DNA of 14,193 nucleotides from HB2-32-21 sp003448675 (GTDB taxonomy: Bacteria > Pseudomonadota > Gammaproteobacteria > Pseudomonadales > Porticoccaceae). Location of the stretch: positions 1 to 14,193 of the forward strand of contig JBFHDK010000076.1 in the NCBI GenBank assembly GCA_041584755.1. Reading direction: 5' to 3'. Shown in pieces: positions 8,442-14,193 of this stretch. How positions within the stretch are numbered: the first letter of the stretch is position 1; every line of letters starts with the position of its first letter. Below the pieces are notes generated by a model, which was not told where the DNA came from, ran no database searches, and worked only from the letters and a program-made list of their open reading frames with translations. The translations under genes and the position numbers were made by a program.

Positions 8442-9507
8442 ACGGGTGTTGATCATGGCGGGTGGAACCGGCGGACACGTTTTTCCCGGATTGGCGGTGG
8501 CCGAAGTGCTGCGCCAGCGGAGCATAGAGGTTAGCTGGTTGGGCACCCGTCGTGGGGTTGAAGCGGAGCTGGTGCCGGCACGGAACTTCCCCATCTTTTA
8601 TATAGAGGTAGCGGGGTTGCGCGGTAAAAAAGGTCTGGCCGGCAAGGTAAAAGCGCCATGGCTGCTGCTTAAGGCCCTTTGGCAGGCGCTGGGCGTGTTG
8701 CGTCGTTATCGCCCCAATGTGGTGCTTGGTCTTGGTGGTTTTGCCTCCGGCCCCGGCGGTCTGGCGGCCCGCCTGCTGTCCATACCCCTGGTGATTCATG
8801 AACAAAACGGTGTCGCCGGCACGACCAATCGGATTTTAAATCGTTTTGCCAGTCGTGCTTTGGAAGCTTTTCCAGACAGCCTGTCGAGTGCGGAGCATTG
8901 TGGCAACCCAGTCCGCGAGGAGATCAGCGAGATCCCGCCGCCCGCGGAACGTTTTAGCCAGCGGCAAGCGGAGCCAGCGCGTTTACTGGTGCTGGGCGGC
9001 AGCCTGGGGGCTCTGGCCATTAACCGAATATTGCCAAAGAGTTTGGCGGCGATGCCGGAAAATCTGCGTCCGCAAGTGCTTCATCAGACTGGGCGGGATC
9101 ACCTGGAACGTACCCGTGAAGCTTATACCGAGGCAGACGTTGAGGCGGATACCCACGCTTTTATTGATGATATGGCCGAAGCCTACGCCTGGGCTGATCT
9201 GGTGCTGTGTCGGGCGGGCGCTTTGACAGTGTCGGAGCTTACTGCGGCGGGGCTGGGGGCGATCCTGATTCCCTACCCCCATGCCATTGATGACCACCAG
9301 ACCGTGAACGGGCAATGGTTGGTGGATCATAAAGCGGCAATTTTGATTCAACAGTCCCAGTTGAGCGAGACCACGCTGTGCGCTCTGCTGAGCGACTTGC
9401 TCGGTGATCAGCCTCGCTTGCAGGCCATGGCCGAGGCGGCTTACGCACTGCGCCAGCCCCGGGCGGCGCAGCGGGTGGCGGATGTGTGTCAGGAGCTGGC
9501 GGCATGA
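8431..9507 (+). CDS. murG: MurG, lipid II synthase (UDP-GlcNAc transferase)
   Basis: MurG is the peripheral membrane glycosyltransferase on the cytoplasmic face that adds GlcNAc to lipid I, forming lipid II. Its 358 residues compare with 355 in E. coli. The N domain begins with G-G-T-G-G-H-V-F-P-G at residues 11-20. H-E-Q-N-G-V-A-G and the second glycine loop G-G-S-L-G-A follow. The nucleotide-sugar site R-A-G-A-L-T-V-S-E places Glu at residue 269, the same number as the UDP-GlcNAc-contacting Glu269 of E. coli. I chose GTG 8431 because AGGA at 8419-8422 sits 8 bases upstream and the N terminus M-E-P-R-R-V-L-I-M-A-G-G has the usual distance to the glycine loop. GTG 8446 is a possible shorter start. 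It overlaps ftsW by 11 bases and murC by four (ATGA). Confidence 0.97.
   Translation: MEPRRVLIMAGGTGGHVFPGLAVAEVLRQRSIEVSWLGTRRGVEAELVPARNFPIFYIEVAGLRGKKGLAGKVKAPWLLLKALWQALGVLRRYRPNVVLGLGGFASGPGGLAARLLSIPLVIHEQNGVAGTTNRILNRFASRALEAFPDSLSSAEHCGNPVREEISEIPPPAERFSQRQAEPARLLVLGGSLGALAINRILPKSLAAMPENLRPQVLHQTGRDHLERTREAYTEADVEADTHAFIDDMAEAYAWADLVLCRAGALTVSELTAAGLGAILIPYPHAIDDHQTVNGQWLVDHKAAILIQQSQLSETTLCALLSDLLGDQPRLQAMAEAAYALRQPRAAQRVADVCQELAA
9491..9495 (+). promoter_or_regulatory. Ribosome binding site deciding the murC start
   Basis: AGGAG lies 8 bases before ATG 9504 within the last codons of murG. It supports ATG 9504 over the in-frame GTG at 9486, which starts upstream of this site. Confidence 0.75.
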
Positions 9508-10961
9508 GCGGGGTTTATGAAGTGCCGGAAATGCGTCGCATACGGCGGATACATTTTATTGGCATCGGCGGCGCCGGCATGTGCGGGATTGCCGAAGTGC
9601 TGAACAATCAGGGCTATGAAATTTCCGGCTCCGATATGGCGGAAAACCGCAACGTCAGCCGTCTTCGGGACTTGGGTGTAAAAGTCTGCATTGGTCACCG
9701 TGCGGAACAGTTAAGCGGCGCCGATGTGGTAGTGGTGTCCTCGGCGATCAGGGATGACAACCCGGAGTTAGTCGCTGCCCGTGAGGCGCGCATCCCGACG
9801 GTACCGCGGGCGGAAATGCTGGCCGAACTGATGCGCTACCGCCATGGCATCGCGGTGGCGGGTACCCATGGCAAAACCACTACCACCAGCTTGTTGGCGA
9901 CTATTCTGGCGCGCGGTGGCAAGGCCCCGACCTTTGTGGTGGGTGGCCGTGTTAACAGTGCTGGTACCAATGCTCAGTTGGGCGAGAGCCGCTATCTGGT
10001 GGCTGAAGCGGATGAGAGTGATGCATCCTTTCTGCATCTCCAGCCCATGATTGCCGTGGTTACCAATATCGATGCTGACCATATGGAGACCTATGGCTTT
10101 GATTTCGAACGTCTGAAAACCACGTTTGTCGAGTTTTTGCACAACCTGCCGTTTTACGGTCTGGCCGTGGTCTGTGTCGATGATCCCACCGTGCGGGACA
10201 TCCTGCCCCGCATAGGCCGGCCCTTAATTACTTACGGTTTTCATGACCAGGCGGATTTTTGTATCAGTGATGTCAGTAGTTTCGAGCGTGCCAGCGAATT
10301 TACCATTCGTCGCCCGGACGGTCTGGAACCGCTGCGCGTCAAGCTGAATATCCCCGGCGTGCACAACGTGCTTAACGCCACGGCGGCCATCGCCATTGCC
10401 GTTGATGAGGGCATTGCCGATGAGCATATCCTGTCCGCCCTTAATGCCTTTGAAGGCGTCGGTCGCCGCTTTGAGATCTACGGTGAATACCCCGTCGGTG
10501 GGGGCAGCGCTATGTTGGTGGATGACTACGGTCATCATCCCCGTGAAGTGGCGGCGACCATAAAAGCGGTTCGCGATGGCTGGCCGGATCGGCGCCTCCT
10601 GCTCATTTTTCAGCCCCACCGGTATACCCGCACCAGGGATTTATTCAGCGATTTTGTCGAGGTTTTATCCGCTACCGATGCACTTATTCTGGTGCCCGTC
10701 TATGCCGCTGGCGAACAACCGATAGTTGGCGCGGACAGTGAGCAACTGTGCGCGGCCATCAAGCGGCAGGTGGCCTCCGAAGCGGAATGTAAAAGTAGTG
10801 CGCCTCGGCAGTTGCCCCGGGAAATTATATTGGCTGATGCCATAGAGGCCGTACCCCCGCTGGTGGCGGAGCTGGTGCGCCCTGGGGACATTGTCATTAC
10901 CCAGGGAGCGGGCAGTGTTAGCACGCTGGTCAGGCTGTTGGCGGAGAGTGAGCTGCAATGA
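9504..10961 (+). CDS. murC: MurC, UDP-MurNAc:L-alanine ligase
   Basis: MurC is the cytoplasmic ligase that starts the stem peptide by joining L-alanine to UDP-MurNAc. Its 485 residues compare with 491 in E. coli. M-R-R-I-R-R-I-H-F-I-G-I-G-G-A-G-M starts the Rossmann-like UDP-binding domain. The P-loop G-T-H-G-K-T-T is at residues 120-126. E-A-D-E-S-D-A-S-F, the N-I-D-A-D-H-M-E-T-Y segment, H-N-L-P-F-Y-G, G-V-H-N-V-L-N-A and D-D-Y-G-H-H-P follow, and F-Q-P-H-R-Y-T-R-T-R identifies MurC rather than its paralogue Mpl. The last domain carries a short variable insert around residues 425-440. It ends with Q-G-A-G-S-V-S where E. coli has G-A-G-N-I-G, a mild variation. The ATG forms an ATGA overlap with the murG stop, and its own stop overlaps ddlB the same way. 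Confidence 0.97.
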   Translation: MSGVYEVPEMRRIRRIHFIGIGGAGMCGIAEVLNNQGYEISGSDMAENRNVSRLRDLGVKVCIGHRAEQLSGADVVVVSSAIRDDNPELVAAREARIPTVPRAEMLAELMRYRHGIAVAGTHGKTTTTSLLATILARGGKAPTFVVGGRVNSAGTNAQLGESRYLVAEADESDASFLHLQPMIAVVTNIDADHMETYGFDFERLKTTFVEFLHNLPFYGLAVVCVDDPTVRDILPRIGRPLITYGFHDQADFCISDVSSFERASEFTIRRPDGLEPLRVKLNIPGVHNVLNATAAIAIAVDEGIADEHILSALNAFEGVGRRFEIYGEYPVGGGSAMLVDDYGHHPREVAATIKAVRDGWPDRRLLLIFQPHRYTRTRDLFSDFVEVLSATDALILVPVYAAGEQPIVGADSEQLCAAIKRQVASEAECKSSAPRQLPREIILADAIEAVPPLVAELVRPGDIVITQGAGSVSTLVRLLAESELQ

Positions 10962-11926
10962 CTGAGCAAATCTCGACATTGGCTAGTCAATTACCAGCCG
11001 ACCTGGGCCGCGTGGTAGTGCTTTACGGCGGCTGGTCGGGAGAGCGGGATGTGTCCCTCAAAGGTGGCGAGGCGGTATTGGGAGCCTTGCGACAGGCCGG
11101 TATAGACGCCGTGGGGCTGGATGCCGGTCGGGACTGGCTCGGGCAAATACAGGCCATGGCGCCGGACAGGGTTTTCATCATGTTGCACGGTCGCGGCGGC
11201 GAGGACGGGCAGGCGCAGGGGGCTCTGGAAAGCCTGGGTCTGCCCTATACCGGTAGTGGTGTGCTGGCATCGGCCCTGGCCATGGATAAGTTGCGGTGTA
11301 AACAACTCTGGCGGGGTATCGGATTGCCGACACCGGCTTTTCATATTCTGAACCAAGACAGTGACTGGGATGCGGTGGTTAAAGAGCTGGGCGGCAGCGT
11401 CATGGTGAAACCGGCCAGTGAAGGTTCCAGCCTGGGCATGAGCAAGGCCGATAGCGCCGACCAGCTTGAAGCCGCCTGGCGATTGGCCAGTGAATATGAT
11501 GATTGTGTACTGGCCGAGCGCTGGTTAAGCGGCGCCGAGTACACCGTGGCGGTGGTTAATGGACGAACCTTGCCTACTATCCGCTTGGAAACGCAGCGGC
11601 AGTTCTACGATTACCAGGCCAAGTACGAGGACGACGACACTCGCTATCTCTGTCCCTGTGGTTTATCCGCGGAGGAAGAGGCGCAAATCCAGGACCTTGC
11701 CCTTGACGCGTACCAAAGTCTCGGCTGCAGCGGTTGGGGACGGGTCGATTTGATGGCCACGGGGGACACGTCTTCCCAATCCCCGTTTTGTGTGCTGGAA
11801 GTCAATACCGTGCCGGGTATGACCGACCACAGTCTGGTGCCCATGGCGGCAGCGGTGGCGGGTATGTCCTTTGAGCAGTTGGTGGTTGAGATCCTGCTGG
11901 CTGATGAATGCGGGGCGCGCGCGTGA
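10958..11926 (+). CDS. ddlB: D-alanine--D-alanine ligase (DdlB type)
   Basis: This ATP-grasp enzyme makes the D-Ala-D-Ala dipeptide used by MurF. Its 322 residues compare with 306 in E. coli DdlB; the excess is mainly a 14-residue N-terminal extension before V-V-V-L-Y-G-G. Glu29 in G-E-R-D-V-S corresponds to E. coli Glu15. H-G-R-G-G-E-D-G, Y-T-G-S-G-V, M-D-K-L-R and E-G-S-S-L-G-M-S (serines 157-158) follow. Tyr223 in A-K-Y matches the omega-loop tyrosine (Tyr216) associated with D-Ala rather than D-lactate specificity, so an ordinary vancomycin-sensitive type ligase is expected. L-E-V-N-T-V-P-G-M-T is the metal-binding end. The ATG overlaps the murC stop by four bases (ATGA). A GGAG at 10943-10946 lies 11 bases upstream, slightly far. 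The assignment as DdlB rests on the cluster position. Confidence 0.96.
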   Translation: MTEQISTLASQLPADLGRVVVLYGGWSGERDVSLKGGEAVLGALRQAGIDAVGLDAGRDWLGQIQAMAPDRVFIMLHGRGGEDGQAQGALESLGLPYTGSGVLASALAMDKLRCKQLWRGIGLPTPAFHILNQDSDWDAVVKELGGSVMVKPASEGSSLGMSKADSADQLEAAWRLASEYDDCVLAERWLSGAEYTVAVVNGRTLPTIRLETQRQFYDYQAKYEDDDTRYLCPCGLSAEEEAQIQDLALDAYQSLGCSGWGRVDLMATGDTSSQSPFCVLEVNTVPGMTDHSLVPMAAAVAGMSFEQLVVEILLADECGARA

Positions 11927-12687
11927 TGAGGCGTTACGCCCATTATCCCCGGGGAGCGCAGAGAAAAGCGCCTTTGCGGAGGGAGGCGTCCCAGTGGCTG
12001 AATGGTTTGCGGCGTTTACTGGTCAGCTCGCTTGTGCTTGGCGGTCTGATGGCTCTTGCCGGGGCCGGTGTATTGCTCTATCGCTGGGTGGATGCGCCTG
12101 TTCAGTCGGTAGTCATTACCAGTCCACTGCAACGCCTGGGCCGGGATGAGGTGGAATCGATGATCACCACGGCGATTAATGGTGGCTTTCTGGGTCTGGA
12201 TATCGATGGTGTTCGCGCCGCGCTTGAAGTTCACCCCTGGATTGCACAGGCGACCGTGCGTCGCTACTGGCCGGGTCGCGTTGAAGTTTCGATTGTGGAA
12301 GAGGTGGCTATTGCTCGCTGGGGCGCTGATAGCTATGTCAATCAGCGGGGCCGGATATTGCCCCGGCAAAATGTGTCCAGTCTCGACGCCTTGCCCCTGC
12401 TTTCCGGCCCCGAGGAGCGTGTCGAGGATGTTATGCGCGAATACCGCGACATTAGCGAGCTATTGTCAACCCAGGGTTTGCGGGTCAGTGAATTTGGTGT
12501 TGATGAATACCAGCGTTGGCGTCTGCGTTTGCATAGCGGGATCGCTGTGCGTCTTGGCAGCGAAGAGTTACTGGGCAGGGTGCGTCGCTTTATGCGGGTT
12601 TGGGAAGGGGAGTTGCAGGTGCGACGGGAAGATGTCGAAGCCGTTGATGCCCGCTATGAAAACGGTGTAGCGGTCTTATGGCGATAA
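11926..12687 (+). CDS. ftsQ: FtsQ, divisome membrane protein with POTRA domain
   Basis: FtsQ is a bitopic inner-membrane protein that recruits FtsB and FtsL and links early and late divisome components. Its 253 residues compare with 276 in E. coli. An Arg/Lys-rich cytoplasmic tail (residues 1-30) precedes a single membrane segment at about 31-52. The periplasmic POTRA domain follows (about 58-128, with the typical H-P-W-I-x-x-A-x-V-R-R and W-P-x-x-V-x-V motifs), then the FtsQ beta domain. The protein stops directly after A-V-L-W-R at the end of the beta domain, without the Gln-rich tail of E. coli. ATG 11926 shares a base with the ddlB stop. GTG 11923 and ATG 11908 are in-frame alternatives adding one and six residues. 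None has a clear Shine-Dalgarno sequence, so the exact start is uncertain and translation probably depends on ddlB. Confidence 0.94.
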   Translation: MRRYAHYPRGAQRKAPLRREASQWLNGLRRLLVSSLVLGGLMALAGAGVLLYRWVDAPVQSVVITSPLQRLGRDEVESMITTAINGGFLGLDIDGVRAALEVHPWIAQATVRRYWPGRVEVSIVEEVAIARWGADSYVNQRGRILPRQNVSSLDALPLLSGPEERVEDVMREYRDISELLSTQGLRVSEFGVDEYQRWRLRLHSGIAVRLGSEELLGRVRRFMRVWEGELQVRREDVEAVDARYENGVAVLWR

Positions 12688-12726
12688 TCGGAAACGGCGC
12701 TGAGTATCGGTGCGGGTGGGTAACAA

Positions 12727-12734
12727 GGGTGAGG
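12727..12734 (+). promoter_or_regulatory. Ribosome binding site deciding the ftsA start
   Basis: GGGTGAGG ends 8 bases before ATG 12743. It lies inside the reading frame that would be used from GTG 12710, so it favours the ATG. It sits in the 55-base ftsQ-ftsA gap (12688-12742), where I see no hairpin or convincing promoter. Confidence 0.65.
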
Positions 12735-12742
12735 TTCTGACT

Positions 12743-13975
12743 ATGGTTAGCGGTAACGAATCGGAAATGATCGTCGGCCTGGATATCGGCACCTCCAAGG
12801 TGGTGGCCATTGTCGGGGCGATCAGCCCGGATGGGCAGATCGAAATTGTTGGCACTGGCATGCACCGCGCCACGGGTATGAAAAAAGGCGTGGTGGTGAA
12901 TATCGAATCCACGGTTTCTGCCATCCAGCGGGCCGTGGAAGAGGCGGAGCTGATGGCCGGCTGTCATATCCGCTCAGTTTATGCAGGCATTGCCGGCAGC
13001 CATATTCGCAGCATGAATTCCCACGGTATTGTTGCAATAAGGGACCGGGAAGTCCTGCCTATGGATGTGGATCGGGTCATTGACGCCGCGCGGGCCGTGG
13101 CCATTCCCGCCGACCAGGAGATTCTTCACGTCCTGCCTCAGGAATTCATTATCGATAACCAGGAAGGTGTGCGTGAGCCCCTGGGGATGTCCGGGGTGCG
13201 TCTCGAGGCCAAGGTTCACCTGGTCACCTGCGCTGCCAACGCCGCGCAGAATATCAAAAAATGTATTCGCCGCTGCGGCCTGGAAGTGGACGACATTATC
13301 CTGGAGCAGCTGGCCTCAAGCTATGCCGTACTCACCGATGACGAAAAACAGCTGGGGGTATGCATGATCGATCTCGGCGGCGGTACGACCGACATCGCCG
13401 TGTTTACCGATGGCGCCATCCGCCACACCGGTGTGATTCCCATCGCAGGTGACCAGGTCACCAATGATATCGCCATGGCTCTGCGGACACCGACCGCCCA
13501 TGCCGAAGAACTGAAAATTAAATACGCCTGCGCCCTGGCCAAGCTGGCTGGGCCCGAGGAAACCATCAAGGTGCCCAGTGTCGGAGACCGGCCACCACGG
13601 GATCTGTCTCGTCAGGCCCTGGCCGAGGTGGTTGAGCCCCGCTATGACGAGCTGCTGACACTGGTGCAGGCGGAACTGCGTCGCAGTGGTTTCGAGGACC
13701 TGATCGCCGCTGGCATCGTGCTGACCGGCGGCACCGGGAAAATGGAAGGTGTGGTGGAGTTGGCCGAAGAGATTTTTCATATGCCAGTGCGGTTGGGTTG
13801 TCCGCAAAATATCCGTGGCCTCACGGATATCGTAAACAACCCGATTTATTCGACGGGTGTGGGTTTGCTGCTGTATGGCATGCGGCAGCACCGCGAGGGA
13901 GCCAGTACGGGTAAGGGAGCACCTGGTGGCGCCTGGTTTGCAAGAATCAAGCGCTGGTTTCAGGACCATTTATAA
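12743..13975 (+). CDS. ftsA: FtsA, actin-like membrane tether of FtsZ
   Basis: FtsA is an actin-fold ATPase that anchors FtsZ to the inner membrane and recruits later division proteins. Its 410 residues compare with 420 in E. coli. The phosphate-1 motif G-L-D-I-G-T-S-K is at residues 12-19. The FtsA-specific 1C (SHS2) subdomain follows, including A-G-I-A-G-S-H-I and the region up to about residue 160. The phosphate-2 motif D-L-G-G-G-T-T-D is at 210-217, and the adenosine motif T-G-G-T-G-K-M-E lies near residue 330. The last 15 residues, with W-F-A-R-I-K-R-W-F, form a basic amphipathic helix of the kind used for membrane binding. Start ATG 12743 gives an N terminus like pseudomonad FtsA. GTG 12710 would add 11 residues without homology that I recognise. 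The gene stands between two gaps and has its own ribosome binding site, unlike the overlapping genes upstream. Confidence 0.97.
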   Translation: MVSGNESEMIVGLDIGTSKVVAIVGAISPDGQIEIVGTGMHRATGMKKGVVVNIESTVSAIQRAVEEAELMAGCHIRSVYAGIAGSHIRSMNSHGIVAIRDREVLPMDVDRVIDAARAVAIPADQEILHVLPQEFIIDNQEGVREPLGMSGVRLEAKVHLVTCAANAAQNIKKCIRRCGLEVDDIILEQLASSYAVLTDDEKQLGVCMIDLGGGTTDIAVFTDGAIRHTGVIPIAGDQVTNDIAMALRTPTAHAEELKIKYACALAKLAGPEETIKVPSVGDRPPRDLSRQALAEVVEPRYDELLTLVQAELRRSGFEDLIAAGIVLTGGTGKMEGVVELAEEIFHMPVRLGCPQNIRGLTDIVNNPIYSTGVGLLLYGMRQHREGASTGKGAPGGAWFARIKRWFQDHL

Positions 13976-14007
13976 ACGTTAACTTGATGGATCAACCGGT
14001 ATTAACC

Positions 14008-14013
14008 GAGGGG
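14008..14013 (+). promoter_or_regulatory. Ribosome binding site of ftsZ
   Basis: GAGGGG ends 8 bases before ATG 14022 in the 46-base ftsA-ftsZ gap. This strong, separate site fits the high expression expected of FtsZ relative to its neighbours. Confidence 0.75.
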
Positions 14014-14021
14014 TAATTGCT

Positions 14022-14193
14022 ATGTTTGAAATTGTCGACAACATTCCGGAAGGTGCGGAAATCAAGGTGATTGGTGTTGGTGGCGGCGGCGGTAATGCCG
14101 TTGAGCATATGGTCAGCCAAACCATTGAGGGGGTTGAGTTTATTACCGCTAATACCGATTCACAGGCACTACGCAATTCGTCAGTGAACGTGA
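14022..14193 (+). CDS. ftsZ: FtsZ, tubulin-like division GTPase, 3' partial
   Basis: FtsZ polymerises into the mid-cell ring that organises division. Only the first 57 codons are present; the window ends inside the gene. M-F-E-I-V-D-N opens the protein. I-K-V-I-G-V-G-G-G-G-G-N-A at residues 14-26 is the first nucleotide-binding loop. V-E-H-M, G-V-E-F-I-T-A-N-T-D and Q-A-L-R follow in the same order as in E. coli FtsZ. The T3 loop, the tubulin signature G-G-G-T-G-T-G, the T7 catalytic loop and the C-terminal FtsA/ZipA-binding tail all lie beyond the window. The start is fixed by the good ribosome binding site and the conserved M-F-E N terminus. Confidence 0.97.
   Translation, partial: MFEIVDNIPEGAEIKVIGVGGGGGNAVEHMVSQTIEGVEFITANTDSQALRNSSVNV

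Noticed and set aside
9486..9503. MurC start at GTG 9486
   Set aside because: The good ribosome binding site lies downstream of this GTG and points to ATG 9504, which also makes the common ATGA overlap.
13316..13969. Minus-strand open frame of about 217 codons opposite ftsA
   Set aside because: The same shadow effect applies. FtsA motifs on the + strand are fully conserved through this region.
13971..13976. TATAAA at the ftsA stop as a possible -10 element for ftsZ
   Set aside because: No acceptable -35 hexamer lies 16-18 bases upstream (the nearest, TTGCAA at 13938, is 27 bases away) and there is no extended -10 TG. It is not convincing as a promoter.
1..14193. A novel defence, mobile or accessory system
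   Set aside because: Both strands are accounted for by conserved dcw genes, with gaps of at most 55 bases. I saw no repeats, integrase or transposase sequence, tRNA, CRISPR array, or composition shift.

Overview
The window is an uninterrupted stretch of the dcw (division and cell wall) cluster of a Gram-negative bacterium. All twelve genes are on the + strand in the canonical order ftsI-murE-murF-mraY-murD-ftsW-murG-murC-ddlB-ftsQ-ftsA-ftsZ. The first gene (ftsI) enters from upstream and lacks roughly its first 10-20 codons. The last (ftsZ) runs off the end after 57 codons. The organism is most likely a gammaproteobacterium of the Pseudomonas/Cellvibrio-like (Pseudomonadales sensu lato) side. 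This is inferred from gene order, the position of ddlB between murC and ftsQ, protein lengths, the meso-diaminopimelate (DAP) signature in MurE, and FtsA, FtsZ and MurD sequences that read like remembered pseudomonad proteins. I cannot name the genus.

Layout: 1-1824 ftsI (septal transpeptidase, partial); 1824-4749 murE and murF (third amino acid and D-Ala-D-Ala addition); 4749-5831 mraY (lipid I); 5854-7248 murD (D-Glu addition); 7245-8441 ftsW (septal glycosyltransferase); 8431-9507 murG (lipid II); 9504-10961 murC (L-Ala addition); 10958-11926 ddlB (D-Ala-D-Ala supply); 11926-12687 ftsQ; 12743-13975 ftsA; 14022-14193+ ftsZ. Eight of the eleven junctions overlap by 4 to 14 bases or share a stop/start base, with ftsI/murE and ddlB/ftsQ depending slightly on the start chosen. 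Only mraY/murD (22 nt), ftsQ/ftsA (55 nt) and ftsA/ftsZ (46 nt) have gaps, and no gap exceeds 55 nt. I see no terminator, RNA gene, mobile element, CRISPR or prophage sequence.

Together the genes form one pathway. MurC, MurD, MurE and MurF build UDP-MurNAc-pentapeptide, with Ddl supplying the terminal dipeptide. MraY and MurG convert it to lipid II at the inner membrane. FtsW and FtsI polymerise and cross-link it at the septum. FtsQ, FtsA and FtsZ form and connect the division machinery that places this synthesis at mid-cell.

I found no undescribed system here; the region is conserved core genome. The most notable sequence detail is in FtsI, where the usual SxN active-site motif reads S-S-Q. 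Smaller points are the absence of a visible Shine-Dalgarno sequence for ftsQ, the GTG starts of ftsW and murG, and a short palindrome in the ftsA-ftsZ gap.
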